Shown: piece after piece, positions 33,943 to 45,006 of the stretch | How the letters are laid out: each line of letters starts with the position of its first letter | Position numbering within the stretch: the first letter of the stretch is position 1 | Source: an uncultured bacterium | GTDB lineage: Bacteria; Verrucomicrobiota; Kiritimatiellia; RFP12; UBA1067 | Length of the DNA stretch: 64,000 nucleotides | Reading direction: 5' to 3' | Assembly (NCBI GenBank): GCA_902799955.1 | Contig: CADCCQ010000004.1 | Span: 1 to 64,000, forward strand | The notes under the pieces: generated by a model | The model's database searches: none | The model's input: only the letters and a program-made list of their open reading frames with translations | Told to the model about the DNA's origin: nothing | Program-made: the position numbers and the translations under genes

Positions 33943-36782
33943 TGCTGCCCCTTCCACGAGAGCGTCTTCCTCAGCTTGTCTATCGTGACTGGCTTGAGGA
34001 GAAGTTCGTCGAACCCGATGTCGGCTGCCTTGCCCTGGAACTCAACGTCCGCCGTCACCGCGACGACGCGCAGCGAGGCGAGCGCGGGGTTTGCGCGGAT
34101 CGCCTTGACGAGCCCCTCGCCGTCGAGGTTCGGCATCCACATGTCCGTAAGCACCATGTCGAACGGATCCGCGCCGGATGCCTCCAGGAGTGCAAGCGCC
34201 TCGCGCCCGTCGCTGGCGGACGCGGTCTTGAAGTTCCCTATGTGCTTCAGTAGCGCCTTCAGCACCGTGACGTTCATCTTCGAGTCGTCGACGAGAAGAA
34301 TGTGCATGGGGCCGGCCTGCGTGGCCGCTTCCGCAGGGGCCTTGTCGCCGGCGTCCGCGTCCTGCGGCGCGGCGGCGGCAGGTTTCACCCCGGGGATGGT
34401 GACAGAGAACGTCGAGCCCTTGCCTAGCTCCGACTCCACGCCGAGACTGCCGCCCATCGCGGCGGCGAGCTGGCTGCAGATGGCGAGCCCGAGCCCGGTG
34501 CCGCCGTTGCGCGAATGCCTTGAGCCGACCTGCACGTACGCGGAGCCGATGTTGAGCTTGTCCTTGTCGGATATCCCGCAGCCCGTGTCCTCGACCTCGA
34601 GCCTGAACTCGCCGTCCTGCGCGCCTTTGCGGCGGGTGTACGACGCGCGCAGCTCTACGTACCCGTGCTGGGTGAACTTCACCGCGTTGCCGACGAGGTT
34701 GAAGACGATCTGCCTGAGCCGCTGGGGGTCGAGCATGAGCGGCGGCATGTCGTCCGCCCTGTTCCGCAGCTCCAGCCCGGGCCTGTCGCCGGAGACGCGG
34801 AACGCGTCCATCACCACGCGCATGAGCCTCGGGACGTCCGTCGGCTCCGGCGAGATGTCCATCTTCCCCGACTCGAGCTTCGAGAGGTCCAGCACGTCGT
34901 TGATGAGCCCAAGCAGGGTCCTGCCGCTCACCATGATGGAGTCTATCGCCTGTTCGCGCTCCTCCTCCGTCCGCAGCCCCGACTTCAGCATCTCCGAGAA
35001 GCCGATGATGGCGTTGAGCGGGGTCCTGATGTCATGGCTCACGGTCGAGAAGAAGTAGCTCTTCGCCTGTGCCTTTTCGCGTTCAAGCTCGCGCTCCCGG
35101 CGCCTGAGTATGGCGTAGATGCAGAACATGAGGGCGAGGGCCAGGACTATGAGCGCGCCCTGGACGAGGTTGTTGCGCATGATCGAGTGGTTCACGTCCG
35201 AGAGCCTGCCGCGCAGCACGGTCTTCCAGTCGTGCGCGCCGCCGTGCCCGTCGTCGATCGGCCTGCATGACCTGGAGTGGGTGGTGACGATGTCGTTGAA
35301 CGCCAGCTCGGTCGTCTCGTACGTCCTCTGGCGCATCCACAGGAACGACAGCAGGAGTATCACCCCCAGGAGCGACGTCCACACCACCGTTGAGCGACCG
35401 AACCTCCGCAGGCGGTCGTGGTGGAAGAGCGAGAGGAACGAGACCAGCCCCGCGATGCACCATGCGATGAGCACGAGGAACGACTCGGTGGACATCATCG
35501 TCGGGTCGTCGGATAGGAAGTTCGGCAGAATGTAGAGCAGTATGAACGAGACGGCCACTACCAGCCCGCACATTCCCGCGGCGGCGGAGGCGCGCGCGCC
35601 TGCCGCGCGAGCGGTCCGGTACGTCGCGGCGGAGGTGTACGCGGACGCGACCGCCGCGCCGACGAGAGACGTGTCGACCACGATGCCGATGACGGACTTC
35701 CCGAGCCACACGACACCCAGCGAGACGCACGTTATCGCGACGACGGCGTTCCTTGGCGAGCCGTCCGCGCCCTTGCCCCCGAACCACGCGGGCAGCACGC
35801 CGTCGTCCGCCATTGCCGAGAGTAGGCGGCTCGCCGCGAACATGTTGCCGACTAGGTTGGTGAATATCAGCCCGACGAGCGTAAGCCCGACCACCGCGAC
35901 GCCGGCCTTCCCGAGGTAGCCTCCAGCGGCCGCGAAGGCGTGCAGCTCCACGTTCGGCCCCATCTCCCGCACCGTCTGCACCCAACCACCAGACGCCGGG
36001 GCGAGCACTGGTACGGCCGTGAGCAGGATATAGCCCAGCGTCGCCGCCGCGAGGGCGGACGTCATCACCAGGAACGACCTGCGGTGGGGGAAGCCGAACT
36101 CGGCCGACGACTGCGATATCGCCTCGAAACCGACGAAGAGCCAGGGCGCGACGGACACGATCCGCAGCACCTGCCACACGGGGCTGCCGCCGTCGGGGGC
36201 GAACGCCGGCAGGACCGAGCCGATCCCGCCGTCGTGCACCGCCAGCGTCGACCAGAAGCACGCCACGATCCCGACGGAGAGCAGGGCGACGAAGGCGATC
36301 TGCGCGCGGCAGGAGAGGGAGCGGCGGCAGCACGCCGCGGCGGAGACCGCGATCGCGGCCGAGGAAAGGACGACGTGCCCCAGGCTGACTTCGTGCCCGG
36401 CCACCGTCATGTGGAATCCAAAGCGCATCAAGTCCCCGAAGGCGAACTGCGAGACGATGACGAGCGCCACGGCGTCCATCCACACGATCGCGGTGTAGAC
36501 GAGGCAGAGGAACCACGCGCAGATGAACCCGTGGTCGCTGCCGAATGCCTTTGCCGCGTACGTGTACGCCCCGCCGGGCCCGGGGTTCCTGTTTATCATG
36601 TAGTGGTAGTTCCACGCGATGACTCCCATCGCGACGGCGCCGATGAGGATGCCGATGGCCATGCCGACCGGCCCGGCCATCGGCAGGAAGGTCGTCCACG
36701 GCAGGACGATTGCGTCCCAGCCGATCGCGCACCCGAAGGCCAGCGCCCACGCCGCGAGCGCAGATATGCGAGAGCTCTTCAT
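33939..36782 (-). CDS. Hybrid histidine kinase with an APC-permease sensor domain and receiver
   Basis: About 947 residues from ATG 36782 (AAGGAAAGAAGGG upstream; overlaps the WecG-like stop). Residues 1 to about 420 form a complete amino-acid/polyamine/organocation permease domain: ALAFGCAIGWDAIVLPW in helix 1, RNPGPGGAYTYAAKAFG after helix 2, about twelve helices. A further helix pair with a 50-residue extracytoplasmic loop follows. Then come HisKA (STVSHDIRTPLNAIIGF), HATPase (NLVGNAVKFT, DTGCGIS, GGTGLGLAIC) and a C-terminal receiver (LLVDDSKMNVTVLK, VLTDMWMPNLDG, KPVT). It resembles the logic of CbrA-type transporter-kinases, but with an APC rather than SSS transporter. There is no HPt domain in the chain, so it needs one in trans. 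Confidence 0.85.
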   Translation of the reverse strand: MKSSRISALAAWALAFGCAIGWDAIVLPWTTFLPMAGPVGMAIGILIGAVAMGVIAWNYHYMINRNPGPGGAYTYAAKAFGSDHGFICAWFLCLVYTAIVWMDAVALVIVSQFAFGDLMRFGFHMTVAGHEVSLGHVVLSSAAIAVSAAACCRRSLSCRAQIAFVALLSVGIVACFWSTLAVHDGGIGSVLPAFAPDGGSPVWQVLRIVSVAPWLFVGFEAISQSSAEFGFPHRRSFLVMTSALAAATLGYILLTAVPVLAPASGGWVQTVREMGPNVELHAFAAAGGYLGKAGVAVVGLTLVGLIFTNLVGNMFAASRLLSAMADDGVLPAWFGGKGADGSPRNAVVAITCVSLGVVWLGKSVIGIVVDTSLVGAAVASAYTSAATYRTARAAGARASAAAGMCGLVVAVSFILLYILPNFLSDDPTMMSTESFLVLIAWCIAGLVSFLSLFHHDRLRRFGRSTVVWTSLLGVILLLSFLWMRQRTYETTELAFNDIVTTHSRSCRPIDDGHGGAHDWKTVLRGRLSDVNHSIMRNNLVQGALIVLALALMFCIYAILRRRERELEREKAQAKSYFFSTVSHDIRTPLNAIIGFSEMLKSGLRTEEEREQAIDSIMVSGRTLLGLINDVLDLSKLESGKMDISPEPTDVPRLMRVVMDAFRVSGDRPGLELRNRADDMPPLMLDPQRLRQIVFNLVGNAVKFTQHGYVELRASYTRRKGAQDGEFRLEVEDTGCGISDKDKLNIGSAYVQVGSRHSRNGGTGLGLAICSQLAAAMGGSLGVESELGKGSTFSVTIPGVKPAAAAPQDADAGDKAPAEAATQAGPMHILLVDDSKMNVTVLKALLKHIGNFKTASASDGREALALLEASGADPFDMVLTDMWMPNLDGEGLVKAIRANPALASLRVVAVTADVEFQGKAADIGFDELLLKPVTIDKLRKTLSWKGQQ

Positions 36783-37645
36783 TTTGAGTCCCTTCTTTCC
36801 TTGCATTTGCCGTATGCGCCGAAGACGGAGAGCAGCGAAAGCCACGAGAACTTCACCAGTCCGTAGGCGTAGCGGCGCCACAGGCGCCCCGGCTCCTGGA
36901 TGATGCGGTATATCCACTCGAGGCCGCTTCTCTGCACCCATTTGGGAGCGCGCTTCACGCGGCCTGCGATGAAATTGAATGTGCCGCCGACGCCGATTAT
37001 CGCGCCGACGTCGAGCCTGGCGGCGTTGCGCCCAATCCACAGCTCCTGCTTGGGGTTTCCAAGCGCGACGAAGAGGACGTCGGGCCTGGCGGCGTTGATG
37101 CGCTCGACGATCTCGGGCTGGGGCTCGTCCAGCTTCACGAAGGCCGGGTCGATGCCGGCGACGCGGAACGATGGTTTTTGACCTGAGGCATCCGACGTGG
37201 GACGAGAGGTTTCCTCGCGTCTTGCGTCTGACGTCTCATGCCCAAGGCCAATCTTCTCAAACGCCTCTTCGACTGCATCCCTGTCTCCGCCCAGGACATA
37301 AACAGAGAGCCCCTCCTCAGCGCAGCGGCGGCAGATGGCCGGCACCATGTCCGCGCCGGTCACGCGCTCCGGCAGCCCCCTGAACATAAGCCGCGAGAGA
37401 AGCACTATCGGCATTCCGTCGGCAGTCACGAGGTCGGCCTTCTGGAGGTAGCCCCAGAGCTCGTCGTTTCCGCCGAACGGCCATCCCCTGACGGCGTTGC
37501 AGACGAAGTCGACGTTGAGCGTGGCGACAAAGGCGGCGTGGCCGCGGCGCGCGCGGCCCTCCCGGGCCAGCGCGACGATATGCTCCACGGCCTCCGGCTC
37601 TGTTACTCGGGCGACTGGGATCTTGAATAGTGAAACAGTTTCCAT
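36779..37645 (-). CDS. WecG/TagA/CpsF family glycosyltransferase
   Basis: A 288-residue GT26-type enzyme. Motifs in order: ATLNVDFVCNA, TADGMPIVLLSRLMF, RVTGADMVPAICRR, VYVLGGDRDAVEEAFE, DVLFVALGNPKQELWIGRN and IGVGGTFNFIAGRVKRAPKWVQRSGLEW. It adds the second sugar (often N-acetylmannosamine-type) to undecaprenyl-pyrophosphate-linked sugar. About 26 residues (GHETSDARREETSRPTSDAS and following) interrupt the usual spacing after GDRDAVEEAFEKIGL and come from a short-repeat array at 37176-37240. No ribosome-binding site precedes the ATG, which lies beside a CTAG-type array, so it may depend on read-through coupling. Confidence 0.87.
   Translation of the reverse strand: METVSLFKIPVARVTEPEAVEHIVALAREGRARRGHAAFVATLNVDFVCNAVRGWPFGGNDELWGYLQKADLVTADGMPIVLLSRLMFRGLPERVTGADMVPAICRRCAEEGLSVYVLGGDRDAVEEAFEKIGLGHETSDARREETSRPTSDASGQKPSFRVAGIDPAFVKLDEPQPEIVERINAARPDVLFVALGNPKQELWIGRNAARLDVGAIIGVGGTFNFIAGRVKRAPKWVQRSGLEWIYRIIQEPGRLWRRYAYGLVKFSWLSLLSVFGAYGKCKERRDSK
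37176..37240. repeat. In-frame inverted short-repeat array inside the WecG-like gene
   Basis: GACGTGGGACGAGAGG (about 37194-37209) faces CCTCGCGTCTTGCGTCTGACGTCTC (about 37213-37237), giving complementary arms of GACGAGA/GCGTCTT type words. The same word family is found inverted inside purL at 63843-63910. The insert keeps the reading frame. Confidence 0.65.
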
Positions 37646-37655
37646 GGTGGTTGGT

Positions 37656-37855
37656 TACTAGATTTCTAGTTTTTCTAGGTTACTAGACTTCTAGGTTACT
37701 AGGTTTCTAGGCGGCTAGGTTTCTATGTTTCTAGGCTTCTAGGTTTTCTAGGCTGCTAGGTTTCTAGGTTGGCTAGTTTATCTAGGTTTTCTGGATTACT
37801 AGGCTTCTAGGCTTCTAGACTTCTAGATTACTAGGGTACTAGATTTCTAGGTTTT
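37656..37855. repeat. CTAG-rich octamer repeat array, intergenic
   Basis: About 200 bases of CTAGGTTT, CTAGACTT, CTAGGTTA and CTAGGCGG units of roughly 8 bp, filling the whole gap between the WecG-like start and the preceding gene's stop codon; the stop TAG of the GT4 gene lies in the last unit. CTAG holds TAG on both strands, so this array could not be read through in a gene. Confidence 0.9.
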
Positions 37856-39070
37856 GCTTTTCACCTCCTTGATTAGTTTTGCGAGGCCTGCGGCATGGTC
37901 GGCCCAGGAGAAACGCTTCACCCACTCGAGGCCGCGGGCGATGCGGGCCTCCCTTTCCGGCTCCGGCTCGGAGACGAGCCTGACGAGCGCGTCGGCGATG
38001 GCTTCTACACTCTCCGGGTCGAACGTTATCGCGGCGTCGCCTGCGATCTCCCCGAGGGAGCCGTTGTTCGAGCAGGCGCAAGGCACGCCGCGGGCCATCG
38101 CCTCTATTAAGGAAAGGCCGAAGCCCTCGAAGAGGCTGGGGAAGACGTAGAACCCGGTCTGGGACCAGAGGCCCTCGATGTCCTCTGCCGGAACGAAGCC
38201 GGTGAACCGAATCAAGTCGGAGTAGGGCGACTTCGCCGCCGCCTCGTGGACGGCCTCGGCGTCCTTCCAGTCCGCCCCGGCGATGACGAGCGGGTGCGCC
38301 TCGGCGAGGTCCCTCGGCAGGCGCGAATACGCCTCGATCAGCCGCACGTGGTTCTTGCCGGGATGCTCGATGCGGGAGATGTAGAGGAGGGCTGAGACTT
38401 CAGACTTAGGACTTCCGACTTCGGGATTTTTGCGTCTGGAATTTTTCTGAAGTCCGAGGTCCGAAGTCCGAAGTCCTGAACCAGGGGTGGCCTGAAGCCC
38501 CGCGCTCGAAGTGGCCTGAAGTCCGAGGTCCGAAGTCCGAAGTCCGTTGTAAAGCACAGTGACGTCCTCGTCGCGGCAGTGCCAGAACTTCACCATGTCG
38601 GCTTTCGTGGCGCCGCTCACGGCGACGAGCCGCTGCGCGCGCTTCGCGAAGAAGGGCAGGACGTGCGCGAGGTAGAACATCCGGGCGCGCGAGTACTTGC
38701 CGGGGATGTGGAAGTTCGCGAGGTCGTGGACGGTCGCCGTGGTGGGAAGGGGATACCAGGCGCAGACGCGGCGGTTGGCGGCGCAGACGACGAAGCCGTC
38801 GAACTCGCGCCTGTGCCGCCTGACCCAGAACGGCAGGAGGAAGAGGTGCCAGAGCATCGAGAGCGCCGGGCGGCGCGTCCAGCGCGGCGCATGTTCAATT
38901 TTACACTTTACACTTTCAACTTTACACTCAGCTTCTTTGCGAGCCTCGGGCTCGCAAAGAAGCGTCAGCTCGTGGCCCTGCGCCGCAAGCTCCCGCACGA
39001 CCTCCCGGATGTACTCCGAGATGCCGCTCTTCCCTTTGTCGTAGGGTATGCAGGAAACCAGAAGCCTCAT
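37847..39070 (-). CDS. GT4 family glycosyltransferase with repeat insertions
   Basis: A 407-residue enzyme from ATG 39070 (AAGGGGA upstream); the frame stays open beyond this to 41617, but that part is only antisense-phase overlap with the kinase gene. GT4 motifs: KGKSGISEYIREVVREL, TVHDLANFHIPGKYS, LVAVSGATKADMVKFW, LLYISRIEHPGKNHVRLIEAY, FPSLFEGFGLSLIEAMARGVPCACSNNGSLGE. A 50-residue insert rich in GLRTSDLGLQ repeats sits between VLYNG and ALLYISR, the interdomain linker, encoded by a 38395-38547 array. A second array plus a perfect hairpin (38898-38963) encodes LLCEPEARKEAECKVESVKC in the N-terminal domain. Confidence 0.85.
   Translation of the reverse strand: MRLLVSCIPYDKGKSGISEYIREVVRELAAQGHELTLLCEPEARKEAECKVESVKCKIEHAPRWTRRPALSMLWHLFLLPFWVRRHRREFDGFVVCAANRRVCAWYPLPTTATVHDLANFHIPGKYSRARMFYLAHVLPFFAKRAQRLVAVSGATKADMVKFWHCRDEDVTVLYNGLRTSDLGLQATSSAGLQATPGSGLRTSDLGLQKNSRRKNPEVGSPKSEVSALLYISRIEHPGKNHVRLIEAYSRLPRDLAEAHPLVIAGADWKDAEAVHEAAAKSPYSDLIRFTGFVPAEDIEGLWSQTGFYVFPSLFEGFGLSLIEAMARGVPCACSNNGSLGEIAGDAAITFDPESVEAIADALVRLVSEPEPEREARIARGLEWVKRFSWADHAAGLAKLIKEVKSKT
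38395..38547. repeat. AAGTCCG heptamer array with inverted partner, in frame in a GT4 gene
   Basis: GACTTCAGACTTAGGACTTCCGACTTCGG on the left faces CTGAAGTCCGAGGTCCGAAGTCCGAAGTCC on the right, and a second right-type block follows at about 38515-38547. Units are 7 bp. The coding strand reads them as repeated RTSDLGLQ segments. Confidence 0.85.
38898..38963. repeat. TTTACAC heptamer array plus perfect 15-bp hairpin, in frame in a GT4 gene
   Basis: Four degenerate TTTACAC/TTTCAAC units (38898-38929) run into a perfect hairpin: 38931-38945 pairs with 38949-38963 around a 3-base loop. Both are translated. The TTTACAC family recurs at 42237-42268 and 42331-42362. Confidence 0.8.
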
Positions 39071-39102
39071 GGACGTATCCCCTTGTTCCGCTGGCAATAT
39101 CC

Positions 39103-42312
<3,210 letters not shown>

Positions 42313-42330
42313 GCAACTCCTCCGACTCCT

Positions 42331-42362
42331 TGCACTTTACACTTTACATTATACACTTTACG
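42331..42362. repeat. TTTACAC heptamer array, intergenic partner of 42237-42268
   Basis: GCACTTTACACTTTACATTATACACTTTACG lies in the gap between the STAS stop and the kinase start, in inverted orientation to the array within the kinase signal peptide; together they could pair over a 60-base loop containing the kinase ribosome-binding site and start codon. Confidence 0.8.
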
Positions 42363-42365
42363 TTC

Positions 42366-42692
42366 TCACTCGAACTTTGCGTCCGCGACTGTCGGGACGA
42401 TCTCGAAGACCCTGCTCACCTTCGTTATGTCGAAGACGATTTTCGGTCCGGGCTGCAGCGCCGCCAGCACGACCCTGCCGCCGCCTGCCTTGGCCTTCTG
42501 CAGGATCTGCACGAGGACGCCGAGCCCGCTCGAGTCGATGTGCACCATCTTGCCGAGGTCGAACAGCACGTTCGTGCCCTCGCCCATCTTGCCCAGGACC
42601 TCTTCGCGAAGCACTGGCGCAACGGCCGCAACGAGGCGTCCGTCAACTTCAACCTTGAGGTTCTTGCCCTGTTCCTCTATGTTCCATCCCAT
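42366..42692 (-). CDS. STAS-domain anti-sigma factor antagonist (SpoIIAA/RsbV/HsbA-like)
   Basis: A 108-residue single-domain protein with AAGGAGG before its ATG. LKVEVDGRLVAAVAPVLREEV, NVLFDLGKMVHIDSSGLGVLVQILQKAKAGGGRVVLAAL is the STAS core; the Ser in DSSG (about residue 54) is the standard phosphorylation site that sets the on/off state. Such proteins bind an anti-sigma factor or other partner when unphosphorylated. The obvious kinase/phosphatase partner is the REC-PP2C-HATPase protein encoded at 46069, and the gene is followed directly by the hybrid kinase gene. The downstream target is not visible in the window. Confidence 0.88.
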   Translation of the reverse strand: MGWNIEEQGKNLKVEVDGRLVAAVAPVLREEVLGKMGEGTNVLFDLGKMVHIDSSGLGVLVQILQKAKAGGGRVVLAALQPGPKIVFDITKVSRVFEIVPTVADAKFE

Positions 42693-43002
42693 TGTCTTCC
42701 TCCTTCTGTTTTGTTTTTTTTACTGTCTTGCTTTTGTCTCTTACTTCAAGCTCCAATCTCTTAGCTCCAAGCTCTAAGCTCTTAGCTCCAAGCTCTAAGC
42801 TCCAAGCTCTAAGCTCTAAGCTCCAAGCTCTAAGCTCTTAGCTCCAAGCTCTAAGCTCTAAGCTCTTAGCTCCAAGCTCCAAGCTCTAAGCTCCAAGCTC
42901 TTAGCTCCAAGCTCTAAGCTCTTAGCTCCAAGCTCTTAGCTCCAAGCTCTAAGCTCTTAGCTCCAAGCTCTAAGCTCTTAGCTTTTAATTCTTCATTTCC
43001 CA
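42693..43002. other. Gene-free stretch filled mainly by a heptamer array
   Basis: The 310 bases between the nucleotidyltransferase-like gene and the STAS gene hold the ribosome-binding site of the STAS gene at the left end and the AGCTCNA array over most of the rest. I see no promoter box or reading frame. Confidence 0.6.
42746..42985. repeat. AGCTCNA heptamer array, about 34 units
   Basis: About 240 bases made almost only of AGCTCTA, AGCTCCA and AGCTCTT units in a strict 7-bp phase. It ends at AGCTTTTAATTC just before the preceding gene's stop. Many units contain TAG or TAA on at least one strand, so it is not readable as protein. The same family as a stop-free GAGCTTG variant is found inside the GT4 gene at 33274. 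Confidence 0.93.
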
Positions 43003-44073
43003 TCAATTGAATATCCTCCAGTCGCGCATGAGCGCGTCGTCCGGCCGGCGGCGTTCGCGCACGCACCTTGCGACGCCCTCCAGGACGCGCACGGTGCAGT
43101 TGCGCCCGAATCCCGAAAGGTCGCCAAGCGCCCGGCGGCGCACGACCCAGCGCGCGCCCTCCCAGAGCGAGCGCGAAAGGGCGCCCTCGCCGCGCCCGGC
43201 GTCCATCACCTCGTCGAACGCCTCGCACCAGTTCTTCTGCGCCGTCTCCCAGCTGCACACCGCCTCGTCCCTTGGAAGGAACTTCCATTCGACCGCCGCC
43301 CTGTACAGCGCGTCGCCGAGCGCATCCCCGCGCTCCGCCGCCTTCCAGCGGTAGTCGTGGCGCGCCACGAGCCTCGCGTCGCCCGCGCCCAGGACGCATT
43401 TGTTTATGTTGCGCAGCATAAATTCTCTTTCCCGTTCCCCATTCCCCATTCCCCGTTCCCCATTCCCCATTCCCCGTTCCCCATTCCCCATTCCCCGTTC
43501 CCCATTCCCCATTCCCCGTTCCCCATTCCCCATTCCCTCTTCCCCGTTCCCCGTTTCCTCCATCGCAAGCAGCAGGCCCATGCCCCTGTTCATCAGGAGC
43601 CTCGCGGCCTCCATCCACGGGACCTTCATGGCGTCTATCAGCCGGATGTGCGCGAAGAGCCTCTCGCCCTTGCAGCCCGCGACGTCGAAATAGCCGCGCA
43701 CGAGCTCCTGGATCATCAGCCGGTCCTCGTCGTGCTTGATGCGCCACGGGGTCCGGACGGTGAAGTCCACGTCCAGGCCGAGCCTGTCGGTCCACTTCTT
43801 GGAGACGGGCTCGAGCGCCGCGGTGATCGCGGCGATTTCGTCGGCCGACGCGCCGTCCTCGGTGATGGCGAAGAAGTCGAGGTCGTTGAACAGGGTCCGC
43901 GCGCCGTCCCCCGTCTCCCTCACGCCGCCCTCTCCCCGGCCATAGCCGCCGCCGAGCACGACGCCGGCGAGGCGGGGGATGCGCAGAGCCTCGACCTCGC
44001 GGCCGACCTCCGTGCACGAGTCGTCCACGAGGCGGTCGAGTTCCGGGCATTCGATGGCGGTGTGGCGTCCCAT
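43003..44073 (-). CDS. Nucleotidyltransferase-fold protein with a heptamer-encoded spacer
   Basis: A 356-residue protein with GGAGAGGA before the ATG. GVVLGGGYGRGEGGV (about residues 38-52) followed by LFNDLDFFAI and LDVDFTVRT gives the G-G-x-G-R and D-x-D pattern of the nucleotidyltransferase (Pol-beta-like) fold, so an NMP-transfer activity is possible; the substrate is unknown. Residues about 175-220 are six imperfect GNGERGM repeats encoded by an array at 43428-43558. The C-terminal half is helical with no known motif. It sits between the nucleotide-sugar gene and the STAS gene, so it may act in polysaccharide synthesis or its control. Confidence 0.6.
   Translation of the reverse strand: MGRHTAIECPELDRLVDDSCTEVGREVEALRIPRLAGVVLGGGYGRGEGGVRETGDGARTLFNDLDFFAITEDGASADEIAAITAALEPVSKKWTDRLGLDVDFTVRTPWRIKHDEDRLMIQELVRGYFDVAGCKGERLFAHIRLIDAMKVPWMEAARLLMNRGMGLLLAMEETGNGEEGMGNGERGMGNGERGMGNGERGMGNGERGMGNGEREREFMLRNINKCVLGAGDARLVARHDYRWKAAERGDALGDALYRAAVEWKFLPRDEAVCSWETAQKNWCEAFDEVMDAGRGEGALSRSLWEGARWVVRRRALGDLSGFGRNCTVRVLEGVARCVRERRRPDDALMRDWRIFN
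43428..43558. repeat. RTTCCCC heptamer array with 21-bp higher order, in frame
   Basis: About eighteen 7-bp units arranged as GTTCCCC-ATTCCCC-ATTCCCC, repeated about six times. Because 21 bp is seven codons, the coding strand reads a clean seven-residue repeat GNGERGM. The array as a whole keeps the frame. Confidence 0.95.
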
Positions 44074-44076
44074 CTG

Positions 44077-45006
44077 CTATCCTCTCCTCCCGAAGGAACG
44101 ACCGCGCATGAAGCGCCAGAGCTTGCGCATCCATCCGAGCCCGGTGGGGATGTGGCGGGCGATGCCGGGCTCCTCCAGGTCCACCCACGTGCCGGTCTCC
44201 GGGTCGATGACCCTGCGCCCGGCGACGATCTTCCCGTCCAGGTCGAGGCCCGCGCCGATGAACGTGTCGCGTCCGACGATCGTGCGGTAGAGCCTGGCGC
44301 CTTCGCTTACGTACGAGCCGCTGTTGACGATGACGTCGCCGTCGAGCCGGACGTTCCTGGCGAACCATGTGTTGTCCTGGAGCAGGACCGGCGGCTTCAC
44401 CTCCGTGCCGTGCTCGAGGACGACGTTCCTGCCGAGGTGCACGTTTGGCTCCGTGGAGTAGCCCGGCAGCGTGAAATTTTCCGGCTGGCGTAGGACCTGG
44501 AAGTTCAGCGAGTGCCACGCCTTGATGCTGTCCACCACGAAGCCGCGCGGCAGGATGCGCATCCAGCGTCCGCCCTCGCGCCTGTAGACGCCGGCGGGGG
44601 TGTCGGCGAGGTCTACGTCGGAGACCGGCTCCAGCGAGACGTCCTTCGTCCCGTTCATCGGCAGCGCGACGCCCCAGACGACGACGAGGCCGTCGTCGAT
44701 GTGGCTCGTCAGCGGGCTCGAGTAGCCCTCTATGCCCTTGAGGCCCGTCGGCATCGGCCCCTCGCCCCTGACGTAGAAGACGGGGTAGCCGGTTCGCGTG
44801 GGGTCGGCGAAGTAGTCGGCGAGCCGCTCGGAGAAGCGCCAGTCGAGGACCTCGGTGAACATCACCTCGAACTTGTGCGCGCTTTCGAGCGCGTACTCGA
44901 TGACGCGGCGTCCGCCGACGGAGAGCTCCGCCGGGCTGGTGCCTGGGAGGATGTCCTGCACCCACTCCAGCTCGCGGATCGCCGGCACGAACAGGATGTT
45001 GTCCAT
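44077..45006 (-). CDS. NDP-sugar transferase-like protein with left-handed beta-helix
   Basis: A 309-residue protein. The first half (ILFVPAIRELEWVQDILPGTSPAELSVGGRRVIEYALESAHKF) recalls a nucleotidyltransferase that has lost the G-x-G-T-R-L loop, so catalysis of nucleotidyl transfer is doubtful. The second half is a hexapeptide-type left-handed beta-helix (VHLGRNVVLEHGT, NTWFARNVRLDGDVIVNSGSYVSEGARLYRTIVGRDTFIGAG), as in GlmU-like and acyltransferase proteins. Its ATG overlaps the stop of the sugar transferase (TGATG). It may activate or acylate a sugar for the locus, or act as a binding protein. Confidence 0.6.
   Translation of the reverse strand: MDNILFVPAIRELEWVQDILPGTSPAELSVGGRRVIEYALESAHKFEVMFTEVLDWRFSERLADYFADPTRTGYPVFYVRGEGPMPTGLKGIEGYSSPLTSHIDDGLVVVWGVALPMNGTKDVSLEPVSDVDLADTPAGVYRREGGRWMRILPRGFVVDSIKAWHSLNFQVLRQPENFTLPGYSTEPNVHLGRNVVLEHGTEVKPPVLLQDNTWFARNVRLDGDVIVNSGSYVSEGARLYRTIVGRDTFIGAGLDLDGKIVAGRRVIDPETGTWVDLEEPGIARHIPTGLGWMRKLWRFMRGRSFGRRG

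Noticed and set aside
43428..43558. Assembly or sequencing artefact as explanation of the heptamer arrays
   Set aside because: Arrays of several unrelated words occur at many separate sites, contain internal sequence variation, and keep reading frames in eight genes; an artefact would not do so. Exact lengths may still be wrong.
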